From Balneola sp039962805 (GTDB lineage Bacteria > Bacteroidota > Rhodothermia > Balneolales > Balneolaceae), in NCBI GenBank assembly GCA_039962805.1, contig JBDVIC010000011.1, positions 186,001 to 250,000 of the forward strand: 64,000 bases of DNA. Reading direction: 5' to 3'. The translations under genes were made by a program, and so were the position numbers. The notes under the pieces were generated by a model. It was given only the letters and a program-made list of their open reading frames with translations, ran no database searches and was not told where the DNA came from. Shown piece by piece: positions 9,547 through 19,005 of the stretch; the first letter of the stretch is position 1, and each line of letters begins with the position of its first letter.

Positions 9547-9588
9547 CATCAGGCTCATCTATGATACAAATTCTAAGATGGCCTGATG
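9547..9588. terminator. Two-step hairpin between convergent genes
   Basis: CATCAGGC (9547-9554) pairs with GCCTGATG (9581-9588), and CATCT inside it pairs with AGATG, leaving one bulged T. It lies between the convergent ends of the TPR lipoprotein and the M14 peptidase. The minus-strand side runs into a U-rich stretch, so it may serve mainly the peptidase gene. Confidence 0.55.
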
Positions 9589-9602
9589 TTTACAATATCT
9601 TA

Positions 9603-12113
9603 TTAGTTTCCTACAAAGAATACTGCATTACCAAAGAGCAGTTTCCCATTGTGCCAGAAACCTCGGAATAAAGGATTATCGATCATATATACGACCCTTC
9701 CTGATCCCATATTTTGTACTCCGAAGGATAATGTATTCTCCAGTCCCTTTTTAGCATCAGCACCTATAAAGCCACTTCTGTGTGCTCCTTCTTTAGCTAC
9801 TCCTACATTCCAACCATTATCTAAGTATGAATAACCTGATGAGCCAAGTTTTAAAGACATATACTGTTCACTATATCCAAAAGCTAATGGGTGTGTGTTG
9901 TCCATAGTAAGTTCAAAAATAGAACCTGCATTCAATCTGGAAGCGGAAGCTCTTCTCGCTTCTCCATATTTTTGAAGCTTATCGTTCGGGTCATCAGATT
10001 TATCATCCTCGTCATCATCGATTTCTTTTCTTGTCAAGCTAAATCCACTTTTACCGGCAAGGAAACCATTCGCTCCTTCCATTGCGATTAGTGTTCCACC
10101 ACCTCGTATCCATTCTTTTAGCTCAGATAATCCACTATCATTAAAAGTACTTCCATAAGAGCCCGATGGCATAATCATAACATCATACTCATTCCAATTG
10201 ATGTATCTAACGTCGTCTTTATTAATTTGATTTATAGGATATTTGATCTGCTGATCAAAATAGTGCCATATGTGTCCTACCATATTTGAACTTGTTCCGG
10301 CTCCAACAATTAATCCAACTTTTGGAGCAGAAATAAACCTAACAGATGAAGATCCAAAATCTTTTCCTGAACCAACAAGTCCCGTTGACACAGGGGTTAA
10401 AAACCGTCCGAGTTCATCAGCCGTTCTTTTAACAATATTATCAAACTCATCACCTAGTTTTTCATTCCCGTTGCGAGTTATAACAAGGGTTCCTGCATCA
10501 TACTGATTCTCTCCCATCGTAAATGCTTCTCGAGCATAACGAGCATTCACGCCTTTTTTAAGTAAAGCCGCTAAATACTTTAGATCTTCTAGAGAATTCC
10601 ATTTAGCCAAATAAGCATATGGCCTACTTATACTTGTAGAAACAGAGGCAGTAGTTGTATTTGATACCGGTCTTTGGTTGATTGAACCCTTAACGGCGAA
10701 ACCCTCTAACCCATAAGCGTAATGAGTTTCCCAAGCTGTAATATCATATGTAAGAGAATCTTCTAATTCAGGACTTGGTTCAAACAAAGCACGAACTAGC
10801 GTACCCTGAGGTTGATAGGTGCTAATGACATAATCGCCTTCTTCAATGTTAACTCTTCCTGTTTCTCCGGATGAATAATCCATCCCTTCCATTCTTGAGC
10901 TACTTGTTGCTTCACCAAACTCAATATTTTGCCTAATCAGGTATTGTAGCAAACTCGCTACTTTGTCTGGATTACTTGATTTTTTAACGACAAATGTTTT
11001 GTATTCTCCTGCTCCATTCTCTCTGGTATCTTGAAAATAAGAAGCAAACTCATCCACTACCTTATCTTTATTTTGCGCCGTTATTTCTACTGTAGACAGA
11101 CCCGTTGTTGAGTGATGTGTTAATCTATCAAGTAACGTCAATGTATCTCCTTCTGCTGTTCGCACACCTAATCCACCTCGGCTGTGTCCTCCCTGCTCAT
11201 AAGTCATACCAATAGCACCATTAAATGTAGGCCAAGTATCTCCGTAGCTTGGATAAAATAAATCGAATACTTCACGAGTAAAATACAGCCAATTCTCTTG
11301 GTCAAAATACTTTGCATGATTTTTTCCGATCATAGTTTGGTATTCACCTTGCCAATCTGTAATTGCATTATGATACGGTTTTGCAGCGGGTGCAAAATAA
11401 TATGGGCTGTTATGACCTTGCTCATGAAAATCTACATGAACATGAGGCATCCATTTTAAGTATTCCTGAATACGATTCTGCGTCTCTATTTGAGTTTGCC
11501 ATGCCCAATCTCTATTTAAATCGAAATAGTAGTGATTTGTCCTGCCGCCCGGCCATGGCTCACTATGTTCCCTAGTTTCCGGATTTACATTTACCTCAGC
11601 TCCGGTAGCCATTTTATTCCAGTTTACATACCTGTCTCTTCCGTCAGGGTTTATCATTGGATCCATTACCACTACAACGTCTCGCAACCATGCTGACTTC
11701 TCAGTCAATAAACTATAAATAGTGTTGATAGCCGCCTCACTAGAAGAGGTCTCGTTTCCATGAACATTATAACTCAGCCAAACAATAGGGGTTTTATCAG
11801 CAGTTGGTTCTCCGTCCATAAACCCAACTCTTTTTAGGTTATTACCACGAATTTCGTCCATTCTACCATGATTTGAAGTAGATGTAACCACTGCATAGAC
11901 GAGTTCTCGGCCTTCGTATGTCTTTCCATACTGAGTAAGCGTCACCATATCAGAATTTTCGGCTACATGCTGATAATAATCGTAGACCTTATAATGAGGT
12001 GTCCATTGTTCACCCAACTCATACCCCAAAAACTCTGCTGGAGATTTTAATTGAGCATAAGAAGCTGTTGATAGAATTAACAGTAAAACAAGTGTATTTA
12101 AACTTCGGTTCAT
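9603..12113 (-). CDS. Secreted M14-family zinc carboxypeptidase
   Basis: An 836-residue exported metallopeptidase with a signal peptide over residues 1-20 (ending SYAQ). The M14 domain shows the zinc ligands His118 and Glu121 in VHGNETSSSEA, the substrate-binding NPDGRDR near 155-161, the third zinc ligand His230 in VDFHE, and the catalytic Glu306 in TYEQGG. A long C-terminal extension follows with a glutamine-amidotransferase-like Rossmann region (VGLIVGAGTSS, YDVMIMPSGSYG). The acidic stretch DDDEDDKSDD is an internal insert. It would trim C-terminal residues from peptides in the periplasm or outside the cell. It is paralogous to the protein at 14063-16669, sharing the FLGYE-G opening and all zinc motifs. 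Confidence 0.93.
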   Translation of the reverse strand: MNRSLNTLVLLLILSTASYAQLKSPAEFLGYELGEQWTPHYKVYDYYQHVAENSDMVTLTQYGKTYEGRELVYAVVTSTSNHGRMDEIRGNNLKRVGFMDGEPTADKTPIVWLSYNVHGNETSSSEAAINTIYSLLTEKSAWLRDVVVVMDPMINPDGRDRYVNWNKMATGAEVNVNPETREHSEPWPGGRTNHYYFDLNRDWAWQTQIETQNRIQEYLKWMPHVHVDFHEQGHNSPYYFAPAAKPYHNAITDWQGEYQTMIGKNHAKYFDQENWLYFTREVFDLFYPSYGDTWPTFNGAIGMTYEQGGHSRGGLGVRTAEGDTLTLLDRLTHHSTTGLSTVEITAQNKDKVVDEFASYFQDTRENGAGEYKTFVVKKSSNPDKVASLLQYLIRQNIEFGEATSSSRMEGMDYSSGETGRVNIEEGDYVISTYQPQGTLVRALFEPSPELEDSLTYDITAWETHYAYGLEGFAVKGSINQRPVSNTTTASVSTSISRPYAYLAKWNSLEDLKYLAALLKKGVNARYAREAFTMGENQYDAGTLVITRNGNEKLGDEFDNIVKRTADELGRFLTPVSTGLVGSGKDFGSSSVRFISAPKVGLIVGAGTSSNMVGHIWHYFDQQIKYPINQINKDDVRYINWNEYDVMIMPSGSYGSTFNDSGLSELKEWIRGGGTLIAMEGANGFLAGKSGFSLTRKEIDDDEDDKSDDPNDKLQKYGEARRASASRLNAGSIFELTMDNTHPLAFGYSEQYMSLKLGSSGYSYLDNGWNVGVAKEGAHRSGFIGADAKKGLENTLSFGVQNMGSGRVVYMIDNPLFRGFWHNGKLLFGNAVFFVGN

Positions 12114-12175
12114 TTCTTTAGATTAAGAATTAGAAACTAAGGATTAAGAAATTGCATCCTTGAATTCTTAGTTTT

Positions 12176-12694
12176 TTAATTTGAATTTTCTTTGCTGAGC
12201 TCTTTTTCAATTTGGTCTTTTACATCATCCATAATTGGATTGGGAATTGGAACTGTAAGACTGTAATGAGCGATCTTCCATTCATTATCAGCTAAAACCA
12301 ATACTCCGGTACCTCTGCTTGGCCCTAAATTTGGAGTTGAAAGTTCTTCGTCAAACCAGGCTGTTTGTCCATCCTTTGAAATAGTTACATGCCTATTTAA
12401 TGGAGTAAAACTCCAAGCTCGACCACGATCAAAATATGGCTTACTATATGCTTTGAATTCCGTAACTGTCCATCTTTCTGTAGCATCTGTTCCCATAAAT
12501 ACAGCACTGGAATCAGAAAAATATCCAAAATATCGATCGAAATCCGCTTCTGCAGCTGCATTATGCCAATCGTTCATAACGGTTTGAACATCCGATTTAT
12601 AATTTTCTTTTTCTCTCTCTGGTGTTGAACATGCGTTTATAAAAATCAAAATAACGCAGAGAAGAAGTATATTTTTGTAGTCAAAATTTTTCAT
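12176..12694 (-). CDS. NTF2-like (SnoaL/DUF4440-type) lipoprotein
   Basis: A 172-residue exported protein with a good lipobox (FINAC, Cys22). The mature part resembles NTF2-like cone-fold proteins: a helix with MNDWHNAAAEADFDRYFGYF, then strands including SSAVFMGTDATERWT, HVTISKDGQTAWFDEEL and GTGVLVLADNEWKIAHY. This is the usual pattern of SnoaL-like domains in Bacteroidota lipoproteins. The fold binds small hydrophobic ligands or acts as an enzyme; no activity can be assigned. It precedes the M14 peptidase on the same strand by 62 bases and may be cotranscribed with it. Confidence 0.75.
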   Translation of the reverse strand: MKNFDYKNILLLCVILIFINACSTPEREKENYKSDVQTVMNDWHNAAAEADFDRYFGYFSDSSAVFMGTDATERWTVTEFKAYSKPYFDRGRAWSFTPLNRHVTISKDGQTAWFDEELSTPNLGPSRGTGVLVLADNEWKIAHYSLTVPIPNPIMDDVKDQIEKELSKENSN

Positions 12695-12775
12695 AGGTGG
12701 ATTTTACAGCTTACTTTTCCTTTGAACAACTCTTTTGAATAACTTTTACGGAAATATCAATTAATTAAAGGTCTT

Positions 12776-13546
12776 ATGTTTTTTAAAATACCCTTCTTAA
12801 TTCTGCTTTTCTTTAGTCTAAACTTTGAAATCGTAATGAGACACGATGTTGATGAATCTGAATATATCGCTTTAGCAGAAAAATATGCAGGATCTGTTGT
12901 AAGACTAAATGCCGGATGTGGCACTTTTATTCTTCCTAATGTAATCCTGACCGCTGCTCACGTAGCCTCGGTTCCCCAAATTGGAGAAGATGTCACGATA
13001 AACGGAGTCAAATATGATATTAAAAAAATTATAAATCATGCTGATTTTGATATATCCAGAAGCATAGCAAATGATATTGCCATCATTATTCTTGACGAAG
13101 ATGTGCCTAATGTAGAACTAGCAAAGTTGTATTTAAAAAATGACGAAGTTGGCAAAGAGATTATTTTTGCCGGAACAGGATGGGCAGGAACCGGTGATAT
13201 TGGAATGGTGGATGGAAGCATAAATAAAGACAGAAAAATGAGGGCAGCCCAAAACAGAGTTGATGGAACTCGAGAAGACGGTTTTATACGTTTTACGTTT
13301 GATGCTCCCGACTCAGAAGAAGCATTACCACTAGAAGGAATTAGTGGACCTGGCGATAGTGGTGGGCCGGCTCTTTGGTTTAATAACGATCAAGCTTATA
13401 TCATGGGAGTTAGTTCTCATCAAAATGGTAGAGGAATGGGAAAACCGGAAGGGGTTTATGATGTGTATGAATTTTATACTCGTATTTCTGGATTTGAAGA
13501 GTGGATTAAAACAGAATTAAAAAGGTACGATATTGAATTGAACTAA
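12776..13546 (+). CDS. Trypsin-like (S1 family) serine protease
   Basis: A 256-residue secreted protease, with the hydrophobic N-terminus (residues 1-18) acting as a signal sequence. The catalytic triad is complete: His62 in LTAAHV, Asp100 in ANDIAII and Ser195 in GPGDSGGP. It lacks a PDZ domain, so it is a simple digestive or processing protease rather than a DegP-type protein. It is transcribed divergently from the NTF2-like lipoprotein and sits between two M14 carboxypeptidases, which suggests a region devoted to extracellular proteolysis. Confidence 0.9.
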   Translation: MFFKIPFLILLFFSLNFEIVMRHDVDESEYIALAEKYAGSVVRLNAGCGTFILPNVILTAAHVASVPQIGEDVTINGVKYDIKKIINHADFDISRSIANDIAIIILDEDVPNVELAKLYLKNDEVGKEIIFAGTGWAGTGDIGMVDGSINKDRKMRAAQNRVDGTREDGFIRFTFDAPDSEEALPLEGISGPGDSGGPALWFNNDQAYIMGVSSHQNGRGMGKPEGVYDVYEFYTRISGFEEWIKTELKRYDIELN

Positions 13547-13676
13547 AATTTTAGTTCTAATCGCAGAATAGAGGTGATTTTATACCGTAATTTACAAACT
13601 AGGCTTGGATAAAATCGACATAACCCTTAATCTTTTAGCCGAAACAAAAGACTTTTTACACGAATAAATTTTAACC

Positions 13677-13796
13677 ATGACTTTTAGCTGTCATCCCAAT
13701 ATGTACAAAATGATGCATACCATGTGTATGTATATGTGCTGTATGTGCTCAATGAGTACTGCCTGTTGGAATGATGGTCGATTTTTAGAATCATGA
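13677..13796 (+). CDS. Met/Cys-rich leader peptide (39 codons)
   Basis: A 39-codon reading frame begins ATG-ACT-TTT and ends TGA. It contains nine Met and six Cys; in residues 12-26 eleven of fifteen are Met or Cys (MMHTMCMYMCCMCSM). A strong terminator starts 20 bases after its stop. This layout is that of a ribosome-mediated attenuator, where stalling at Met or Cys codons would control read-through. In known cases such leaders precede genes for making the amino acids concerned. Here the next frames are a 25-codon frame and an M14 peptidase. A metal-binding micropeptide is a weaker alternative. No promoter was identified. Confidence 0.6.
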   Translation: MTFSCHPNMYKMMHTMCMYMCCMCSMSTACWNDGRFLES

Positions 13797-13815
13797 ACTA
13801 GATTTTAATCCCGAA

Positions 13816-13850
13816 ACGCCCCTCATCTATCAGGTGAGTGGGCGTTTTTT
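13816..13850 (+). terminator. Strong terminator/attenuator after the Met/Cys leader
   Basis: ACGCCC pairs with GGGCGT and, inside that, CTCATCT pairs with AGGTGAG (one G-T pair, one bulged T). This gives a 13-bp stem with a 3-base loop followed by six T. It lies 20 bases after the leader peptide stop, where an attenuator would be expected. Confidence 0.85.
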
Positions 13851-13912
13851 GTTTTGAACGCCTTTCTCCTTGAATGATGTGCCGGGCATCAAAACCAAAC
13901 ACAGAAATACAC

Positions 13913-13990
13913 ATGAACACATCTACTATCATCCTTTCAGAAAAGGAGTCCTCTTCCTTGGAGACCCTCGAAAATCAACTTATAACGTGA
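13913..13990 (+). CDS. Short frame of 25 codons before the second M14 gene
   Basis: ATG at 13913 opens a 25-codon frame rich in Ser, Glu and Leu that ends in TGA just upstream of, and in frame with, the second M14 gene. It has no signal peptide and no recognised family. It could be a leader, a remnant of the 5' end of a gene once controlled by the attenuator, or not translated at all. Confidence 0.25.
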   Translation: MNTSTIILSEKESSSLETLENQLIT

Positions 13991-14062
13991 ATTTTGGAGA
14001 TTAAACAAATGTACTCTATCCTCACTAACTATTTAAATAACGATATTAAACACACAGCTACC

Positions 14063-16669
14063 ATGAACTTCTCTCATATTTTTAAAGAAATCATTTGGGG
14101 TGCTTCAATCCTCTTACTTGTGTTAGCCGGTTCTCAGAAAGCAGCGGCACAAAATGATTATTACTTTTCCGCTGAAGCTAAATTTGATAACACTATTCCT
14201 ACTCCTGAAGAATTTTTGGGATATGAAGTTGGATCCCATTTTACTCGACACGACCGAATTGTCGATTATTTTAAAGAGCTGGCTCGTCTTTCAGATAAAG
14301 CTTCTTTTCAAATAATAGGTGAAACGGTTCAACACCGCCCTCAAGTAGTTCTTACTATTACCGACCCACAAAATCATCAGAACCTTGAAGAAATCCGTCA
14401 GAATCATCTTACCATCATTGACCCTGACGCTCCTCTAGTAAACATAGAGGAAGCAAAGTCTGTCATCTCCCTAAATTACAGTGTGCATGGGGATGAAACA
14501 TCCAGTGGAGAAGCCGCTCTTCTAACGGCATATTATTTTGTAGCCAACCAAAGTGCAGAAACACAAAATCTTCTTCAAGAAGCTGTTATCAATATTGATC
14601 CATCCCAAAACCCCGATGGACGAGATCGCGCAGCCCATTGGCACAATAGCTATAAATCTTTTCCACCTGTAGCCGATGCTAACGATATTGAACACAACCA
14701 AGGATGGCCACGAGGTCGTACAAACCATTTCATGCATGATCTAAATCGTGATTGGTTTGCAATTACCCAACAAGAAAGTGCTAACCGTGTAGCTTTTTAT
14801 CAAAAATGGTACCCAAATATTCAAATTGACTTCCATGAAATGGGCACAAATAGCACCTATTACCTGGAACCAACGCAGCCTAAACGAACATGGAATCCAA
14901 TAGTGCCTGAATATCATTATGAAGTTCTCAATCCTTTGCTTGCAAAGTACCAAACGGATGCGCTTAATGAACTTGGCGCCCTTTACTGGACAAAAGAAGT
15001 CTTCGATAATATCTCTCCGATCTATGGTTCAACATATCCTGATATACTAGGTGGGGTAGGTGTAACTTTTGAGGTTGGAAGTTCCCGCGGCATCGTGCAA
15101 GAAAGTGTGATCGGCGACCTTACTTTTTCGAATACGATTAGGCGCCATGTGGCAACCGGTATTGCAACGGTTAGAGCCGGAGTAGCGGAAAAACAAACTT
15201 TGCTGGAATATCAAAAAGACTTCTACCAAACCGCTTTAGAAAAAGCTGAAGACCAACCGGTTCGAGCTTATGTTTTTGGTGACGAAGCTGATCAAACCCT
15301 CACTAATAAATTTTTAGATCTTCTGTTACAGCACAGTCTGGACGTCTATAAACTAGACGAAGATCAAACCATTAACGGTAGCACTTTCACTTCTGAAGGT
15401 GGATACGTAGTACCTACTAGACAAGGAAATTATCGCCTCATTCATGATGTTTTTGAGACGTATACATCGTACGCAGATAGTGTTTTTTATGACATAACTG
15501 CGTGGTCTTTAGCACAAGGATATGGCATTAAGTACGAAGAAATCACTTCCGGAAGTTACTCTCAGAATTGGGGTACAAAGGTTAACTCATTGCCGGAACA
15601 AAGAGGTGAGGTTAGTGGTGGTCAATCAAATTATGCCTACCTACTTTCTTGGAGTGACTATAATGCCTCAGCAGCACTTTACAGTTTACTAGAAAAAGGT
15701 GTACGCGTTCGGGCAGCCCACAAGCCATTTACTTCACCAACAGGTAACGGCCCCGTTGATTTTGGCTATGGCTCGCTGATCATTGCTGTTGCAGAACAAG
15801 ACAAATATAATTCAAACGAGTTGTATGAAGTAATTAAAGCTACAGCTAACGACCTCGGGCTTACCTTTCACACCACCACCACTGGTTTGAACAGCGCGGG
15901 TATCGATCTTGGAAGTCGCAGTGCACAGATGGTAGAAAAGCCTGAAGCTGCCATGGTATTTGGCCAAGGAGTCAGCTCTAATACCGCAGGAGAAGCTTGG
16001 TTCTTGCTCAATGAGCATCTAGGAAGTAACATTACCAAAATAAACAGTTCTAACTTTGGTGGAGTTAACTTAGCTCGATACAACACCCTGCTTTTGGTTG
16101 ATGGTAGTTACGATACCTTTGATGATTCCATTATCAAAAAAATTAAAGATTGGGTACGAAGTGGAGGGACCTTGATCACCACGGCCAGAGCTTCTATATG
16201 GGCAGTTCGTAATGAATTAGTTTCTGAAAACTTCTTAGAAAACAAAAGCGAGCAGGGCTCTTCTGATACTAAAAAAGACCCCGTTCGATATAACTATGAG
16301 GAGCAAAGTGATAGATGGTTAGCATCTCGGATTCCCGGTGTAATCTTGGAAGCAGATATCGACCCTAGTCACCCTATTGCTTTTGGGGTATCCAGCCGCA
16401 AGCAGTTGTTCATCAAAGAAAATGGTCACTTTCTGTATCAATCATCCAATCCATTTGGCACAGTGGCTCAATACTTAGACGCACCTCATAGAGGAGGGTT
16501 TTTAAATCCCACAAATAAAGAAAAAGTAAAAAATAAGGCTTCTATTTTAGTATCTGGTGAAGGTCGAGGAAATGTGATTCTATTTTCTGAGAATCCAACT
16601 TTCCGTAGCTACTGGCATACAACCAGTCGCTTGTTGCTAAATGCGTTTTTATTTGGCAATAACTTATAG
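14063..16669 (+). CDS. Secreted M14-family zinc carboxypeptidase, second paralogue
   Basis: An exported metallopeptidase of 868 residues from the ATG at 14063. That start was chosen because it places a proper signal peptide (IIWGASILLLVLAGS, ending KAAAQ) at the N-terminus; the frame is open further upstream, to a TTG at 13994. Zinc ligands are in VHGDETSSGEAA and IDFHE, the substrate-binding NPDGRDR is present, and the catalytic Glu lies in TFEVGS. The C-terminal third again carries an amidotransferase-like segment (AMVFGQGVSSNTAGE, LLLVDGSYD). It is a diverged paralogue of the 9603-12113 protein, most likely exporting the same type of activity with different specificity. An attenuator-like element lies upstream. 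Confidence 0.92.
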   Translation: MNFSHIFKEIIWGASILLLVLAGSQKAAAQNDYYFSAEAKFDNTIPTPEEFLGYEVGSHFTRHDRIVDYFKELARLSDKASFQIIGETVQHRPQVVLTITDPQNHQNLEEIRQNHLTIIDPDAPLVNIEEAKSVISLNYSVHGDETSSGEAALLTAYYFVANQSAETQNLLQEAVINIDPSQNPDGRDRAAHWHNSYKSFPPVADANDIEHNQGWPRGRTNHFMHDLNRDWFAITQQESANRVAFYQKWYPNIQIDFHEMGTNSTYYLEPTQPKRTWNPIVPEYHYEVLNPLLAKYQTDALNELGALYWTKEVFDNISPIYGSTYPDILGGVGVTFEVGSSRGIVQESVIGDLTFSNTIRRHVATGIATVRAGVAEKQTLLEYQKDFYQTALEKAEDQPVRAYVFGDEADQTLTNKFLDLLLQHSLDVYKLDEDQTINGSTFTSEGGYVVPTRQGNYRLIHDVFETYTSYADSVFYDITAWSLAQGYGIKYEEITSGSYSQNWGTKVNSLPEQRGEVSGGQSNYAYLLSWSDYNASAALYSLLEKGVRVRAAHKPFTSPTGNGPVDFGYGSLIIAVAEQDKYNSNELYEVIKATANDLGLTFHTTTTGLNSAGIDLGSRSAQMVEKPEAAMVFGQGVSSNTAGEAWFLLNEHLGSNITKINSSNFGGVNLARYNTLLLVDGSYDTFDDSIIKKIKDWVRSGGTLITTARASIWAVRNELVSENFLENKSEQGSSDTKKDPVRYNYEEQSDRWLASRIPGVILEADIDPSHPIAFGVSSRKQLFIKENGHFLYQSSNPFGTVAQYLDAPHRGGFLNPTNKEKVKNKASILVSGEGRGNVILFSENPTFRSYWHTTSRLLLNAFLFGNNL

Positions 16670-16699
16670 TTTTACGCACACAGAATTTTATAAAGAATT

Positions 16700-16735
16700 A
16701 AGCCGGAACCCTCGAACAGGTTTCGGCTTTTTTTT
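16700..16735 (+). terminator. Rho-independent terminator after the second M14 gene
   Basis: An 11-bp stem (AAGCCGGAACC with GGTTTCGGCTT, one G-T pair) with an 8-base loop runs into eight T. It lies 30 bases after the stop codon. Confidence 0.9.
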
Positions 16736-16863
16736 GTTTAGCAATTATCATTAATGAGTATTCGGATAAAACTGGCTCAAAGAACACTCAACATTTTATT
16801 AACTTATTTAATACTAGTAAAAAACTTAGTTTGTAAGTACGAGTTTTAAAAAATTTCAAGAAC

Positions 16864-18621
16864 ATGCCCAGCAACCAAGACATCGCCTCAAAATTAAGAG
16901 AAGTATTTCAACTCATGCAGTTAGCCGGAGAGAACCGGTTTAAAGCTATCGCTTTTGATAAAGCCGCATTAACCGTTGATGGAATGAGTGATGATATCAA
17001 TGAATATATCACCAACAAAAACCTGATCGATATCAAAGGAATCGGAAAATCGATTGCAGAAGATATTTATGCCTACGCTGAAACAGGAAAGATGCCTGTG
17101 CTTGAAGCATTCCGTGAAAAAATTCCACCAGGATTGTTAAAATGGACCGAAATATCAGGTCTTGGTCCTAAGAACATTCTCAAAATTCATGAGACTTTTG
17201 GAATTACAGAGATCAATGAGCTCAAAGAACTTATTGATAGTGGGGAGTTGGCAAAGCTTCCGGGACTTGGAGGAAAATCAGCCGAAAAAATTAAGAAATC
17301 CATTCAATGGATGGAACAGTATGATGAACGCTGTCGATTGGATGAAGCTCAGAAAATAGCCGATGATATTTATGCAAGCTTAAAAGATCTGGAAGGTGTT
17401 CAACAGATCGAAGTGGCAGGATCGCTTCGTAGATCAAAAGAAACCATTGGTGATATTGATATTTTAATTGGAGCTGAGGAAAAGCATATATCCAACCTAT
17501 TCGAGGTATTTACCAATCATGGCAGAGTCACGGAAATTCTGGGAAAGGGAGATACCAAGAGCTCTGTTCGAACTACAGACGGGAGACAAGTTGATCTTAG
17601 AATTGTTAAACCAGAGAGTTTTGCCGCAGCGCTCATGTACTTCACTGGTAGTAAAGAGCATAATGTTGAAATGCGGTCTCGAGCCCGAAATAAAGGTATG
17701 AGTCTCAATGAATATGGTTTATATCAGCTTACTGATGATGGAGTAACCAACTGGGATGCTCCACAGGATTATAAAACAGAAACAGATATTTATAAGCTAT
17801 TGGATCTGAATTTTGTACCACCAGAATTGCGTGAAGATCGTGGTGAGTTCGACATCTTTGAAAAGCAAGAAACCCTTGAACTCGTTACCGATTCAGATAT
17901 CCGTGGAGTTATTCATGCTCACAGCACCTGGAGTGATGGTAAATTCTCTATCAAAGAAATGGCGGAAGCTTGTATTGTGCGAGGCTACGAATATTTAGGA
18001 TTGACAGATCACTCCCAAACAGCTGCTTATGCAGGTGGATTAAAACCTGATGAAGTAAAACAGCAATGGGATGAAATTGATGCGTTGAATGAAGAGTTCA
18101 AATCTGCCGGTACAAACTTCGTAATCTTTAAAGGAATAGAGTCTGATATTTTAGCGGATGGAAGCCTCGATTATCCAGATGATATTTTGGAGGGTTTCGA
18201 TTTTGTGATTGCCTCCGTTCATCAGTCTTTGGAAATGCCTGAATACAAAATGATGGAGCGCTTCCGAAATGCTATTAAAAACCCATATACCAGAATCATC
18301 GGTCACCCAACCGGAAGATTATTATTGAAGAGAGAAGAAAGCAAGATTGACCTCAACGAATTAGTTGCTTTAGCGGCAGAATACAATACCGCTATTGAGA
18401 TCAATGCAAACCCGCGTCGATTAGATCTGGACTGGAAATTCGGTAATAAAGCCAAAGAAGTAGGAATGATGACTTCAATAAACCCTGATGCTCATAACAT
18501 TGACGGTATTGATCTGATGAAGTACGGAGTGCGCATAGCCCGCAAAGGGAAATACGAAAAAGAAAGAGTCTTGAATACAAAAAGTGCTGAGGAAGTACGA
18601 GCTTTTTTTGAAGCTAGATAA
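16864..18621 (+). CDS. polX: DNA polymerase/3'-5' exonuclease PolX
   Basis: A 585-residue bacterial family-X polymerase used in gap-filling DNA repair. Helix-hairpin-helix motifs are visible at 57-65 (IKGIGKSIA) and 130-140 (LPGLGGKSA). The nucleotidyltransferase site has Asp197 and Asp199 in GDIDIL and Asp244 in RQVDLRI. A C-terminal PHP exonuclease domain starts near 348 with HAHSTWSDG and continues with LTDHSQ, GIESDI, SVHQS and NPDAHN, keeping its metal ligands. Length and domain order match the family. The gene ends one base before the convergent VapC-like toxin gene. Confidence 0.96.
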   Translation: MPSNQDIASKLREVFQLMQLAGENRFKAIAFDKAALTVDGMSDDINEYITNKNLIDIKGIGKSIAEDIYAYAETGKMPVLEAFREKIPPGLLKWTEISGLGPKNILKIHETFGITEINELKELIDSGELAKLPGLGGKSAEKIKKSIQWMEQYDERCRLDEAQKIADDIYASLKDLEGVQQIEVAGSLRRSKETIGDIDILIGAEEKHISNLFEVFTNHGRVTEILGKGDTKSSVRTTDGRQVDLRIVKPESFAAALMYFTGSKEHNVEMRSRARNKGMSLNEYGLYQLTDDGVTNWDAPQDYKTETDIYKLLDLNFVPPELREDRGEFDIFEKQETLELVTDSDIRGVIHAHSTWSDGKFSIKEMAEACIVRGYEYLGLTDHSQTAAYAGGLKPDEVKQQWDEIDALNEEFKSAGTNFVIFKGIESDILADGSLDYPDDILEGFDFVIASVHQSLEMPEYKMMERFRNAIKNPYTRIIGHPTGRLLLKREESKIDLNELVALAAEYNTAIEINANPRRLDLDWKFGNKAKEVGMMTSINPDAHNIDGIDLMKYGVRIARKGKYEKERVLNTKSAEEVRAFFEAR

Positions 18622-19005
18622 TCACTTCAGTAATTTCATCCCCGAAAGATTGGAAGCTTTTTTATCAAAGGTAATTGTCTCGATTCCTTTATTTAGATTT
18701 ATTTGATTGATCAGGCAGTCTGAAAAGTCTGCAGATTGATACAAATAATCCGATAGAGCTTTTTTCACGATTTCTTGATCGAAGAAAAGAAACCCTTCTG
18801 TTTCAAATAGGAAATCAATCGCCCAAATAAACTCTTCTTTGGTATAACCATATATTTTCTGGATTACCCAAGATAGTTCAGATAAAACAACTGCATTTAT
18901 GTAAAAGGTAGTCCCACTATCAATTAGCTCTTTAACTTTTTGGGCTTGGTCTTCTATGTCTCTGATTAAGAAACGTGCCAGAATACTCGTATCTGCGGCA
19001 ATCAC
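18622..19005 (-). CDS. PIN-domain toxin (VapC-like)
   Basis: A 127-residue PIN-domain ribonuclease. The acidic metal-binding residues are present: Asp5 in AADTS, Glu43 in LSELSW, Asp93 and Asp96 in ADFSD, and Asp114 in TFD. VapC toxins cleave RNA, often tRNA or rRNA, when released from their antitoxin. The start overlaps the stop of the upstream AbrB-type gene by 4 bases, the usual antitoxin-toxin arrangement. It is the downstream member of a type II module. Confidence 0.88.
   Translation of the reverse strand: MIAADTSILARFLIRDIEDQAQKVKELIDSGTTFYINAVVLSELSWVIQKIYGYTKEEFIWAIDFLFETEGFLFFDQEIVKKALSDYLYQSADFSDCLINQINLNKGIETITFDKKASNLSGMKLLK

Noticed and set aside
12114..12175. AAACTAAG/CTTAGTTT repeat as a terminator
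   Set aside because: The long internal stretch pairs in several ways and the T-run lies on the strand without an upstream gene; I could not assign it.
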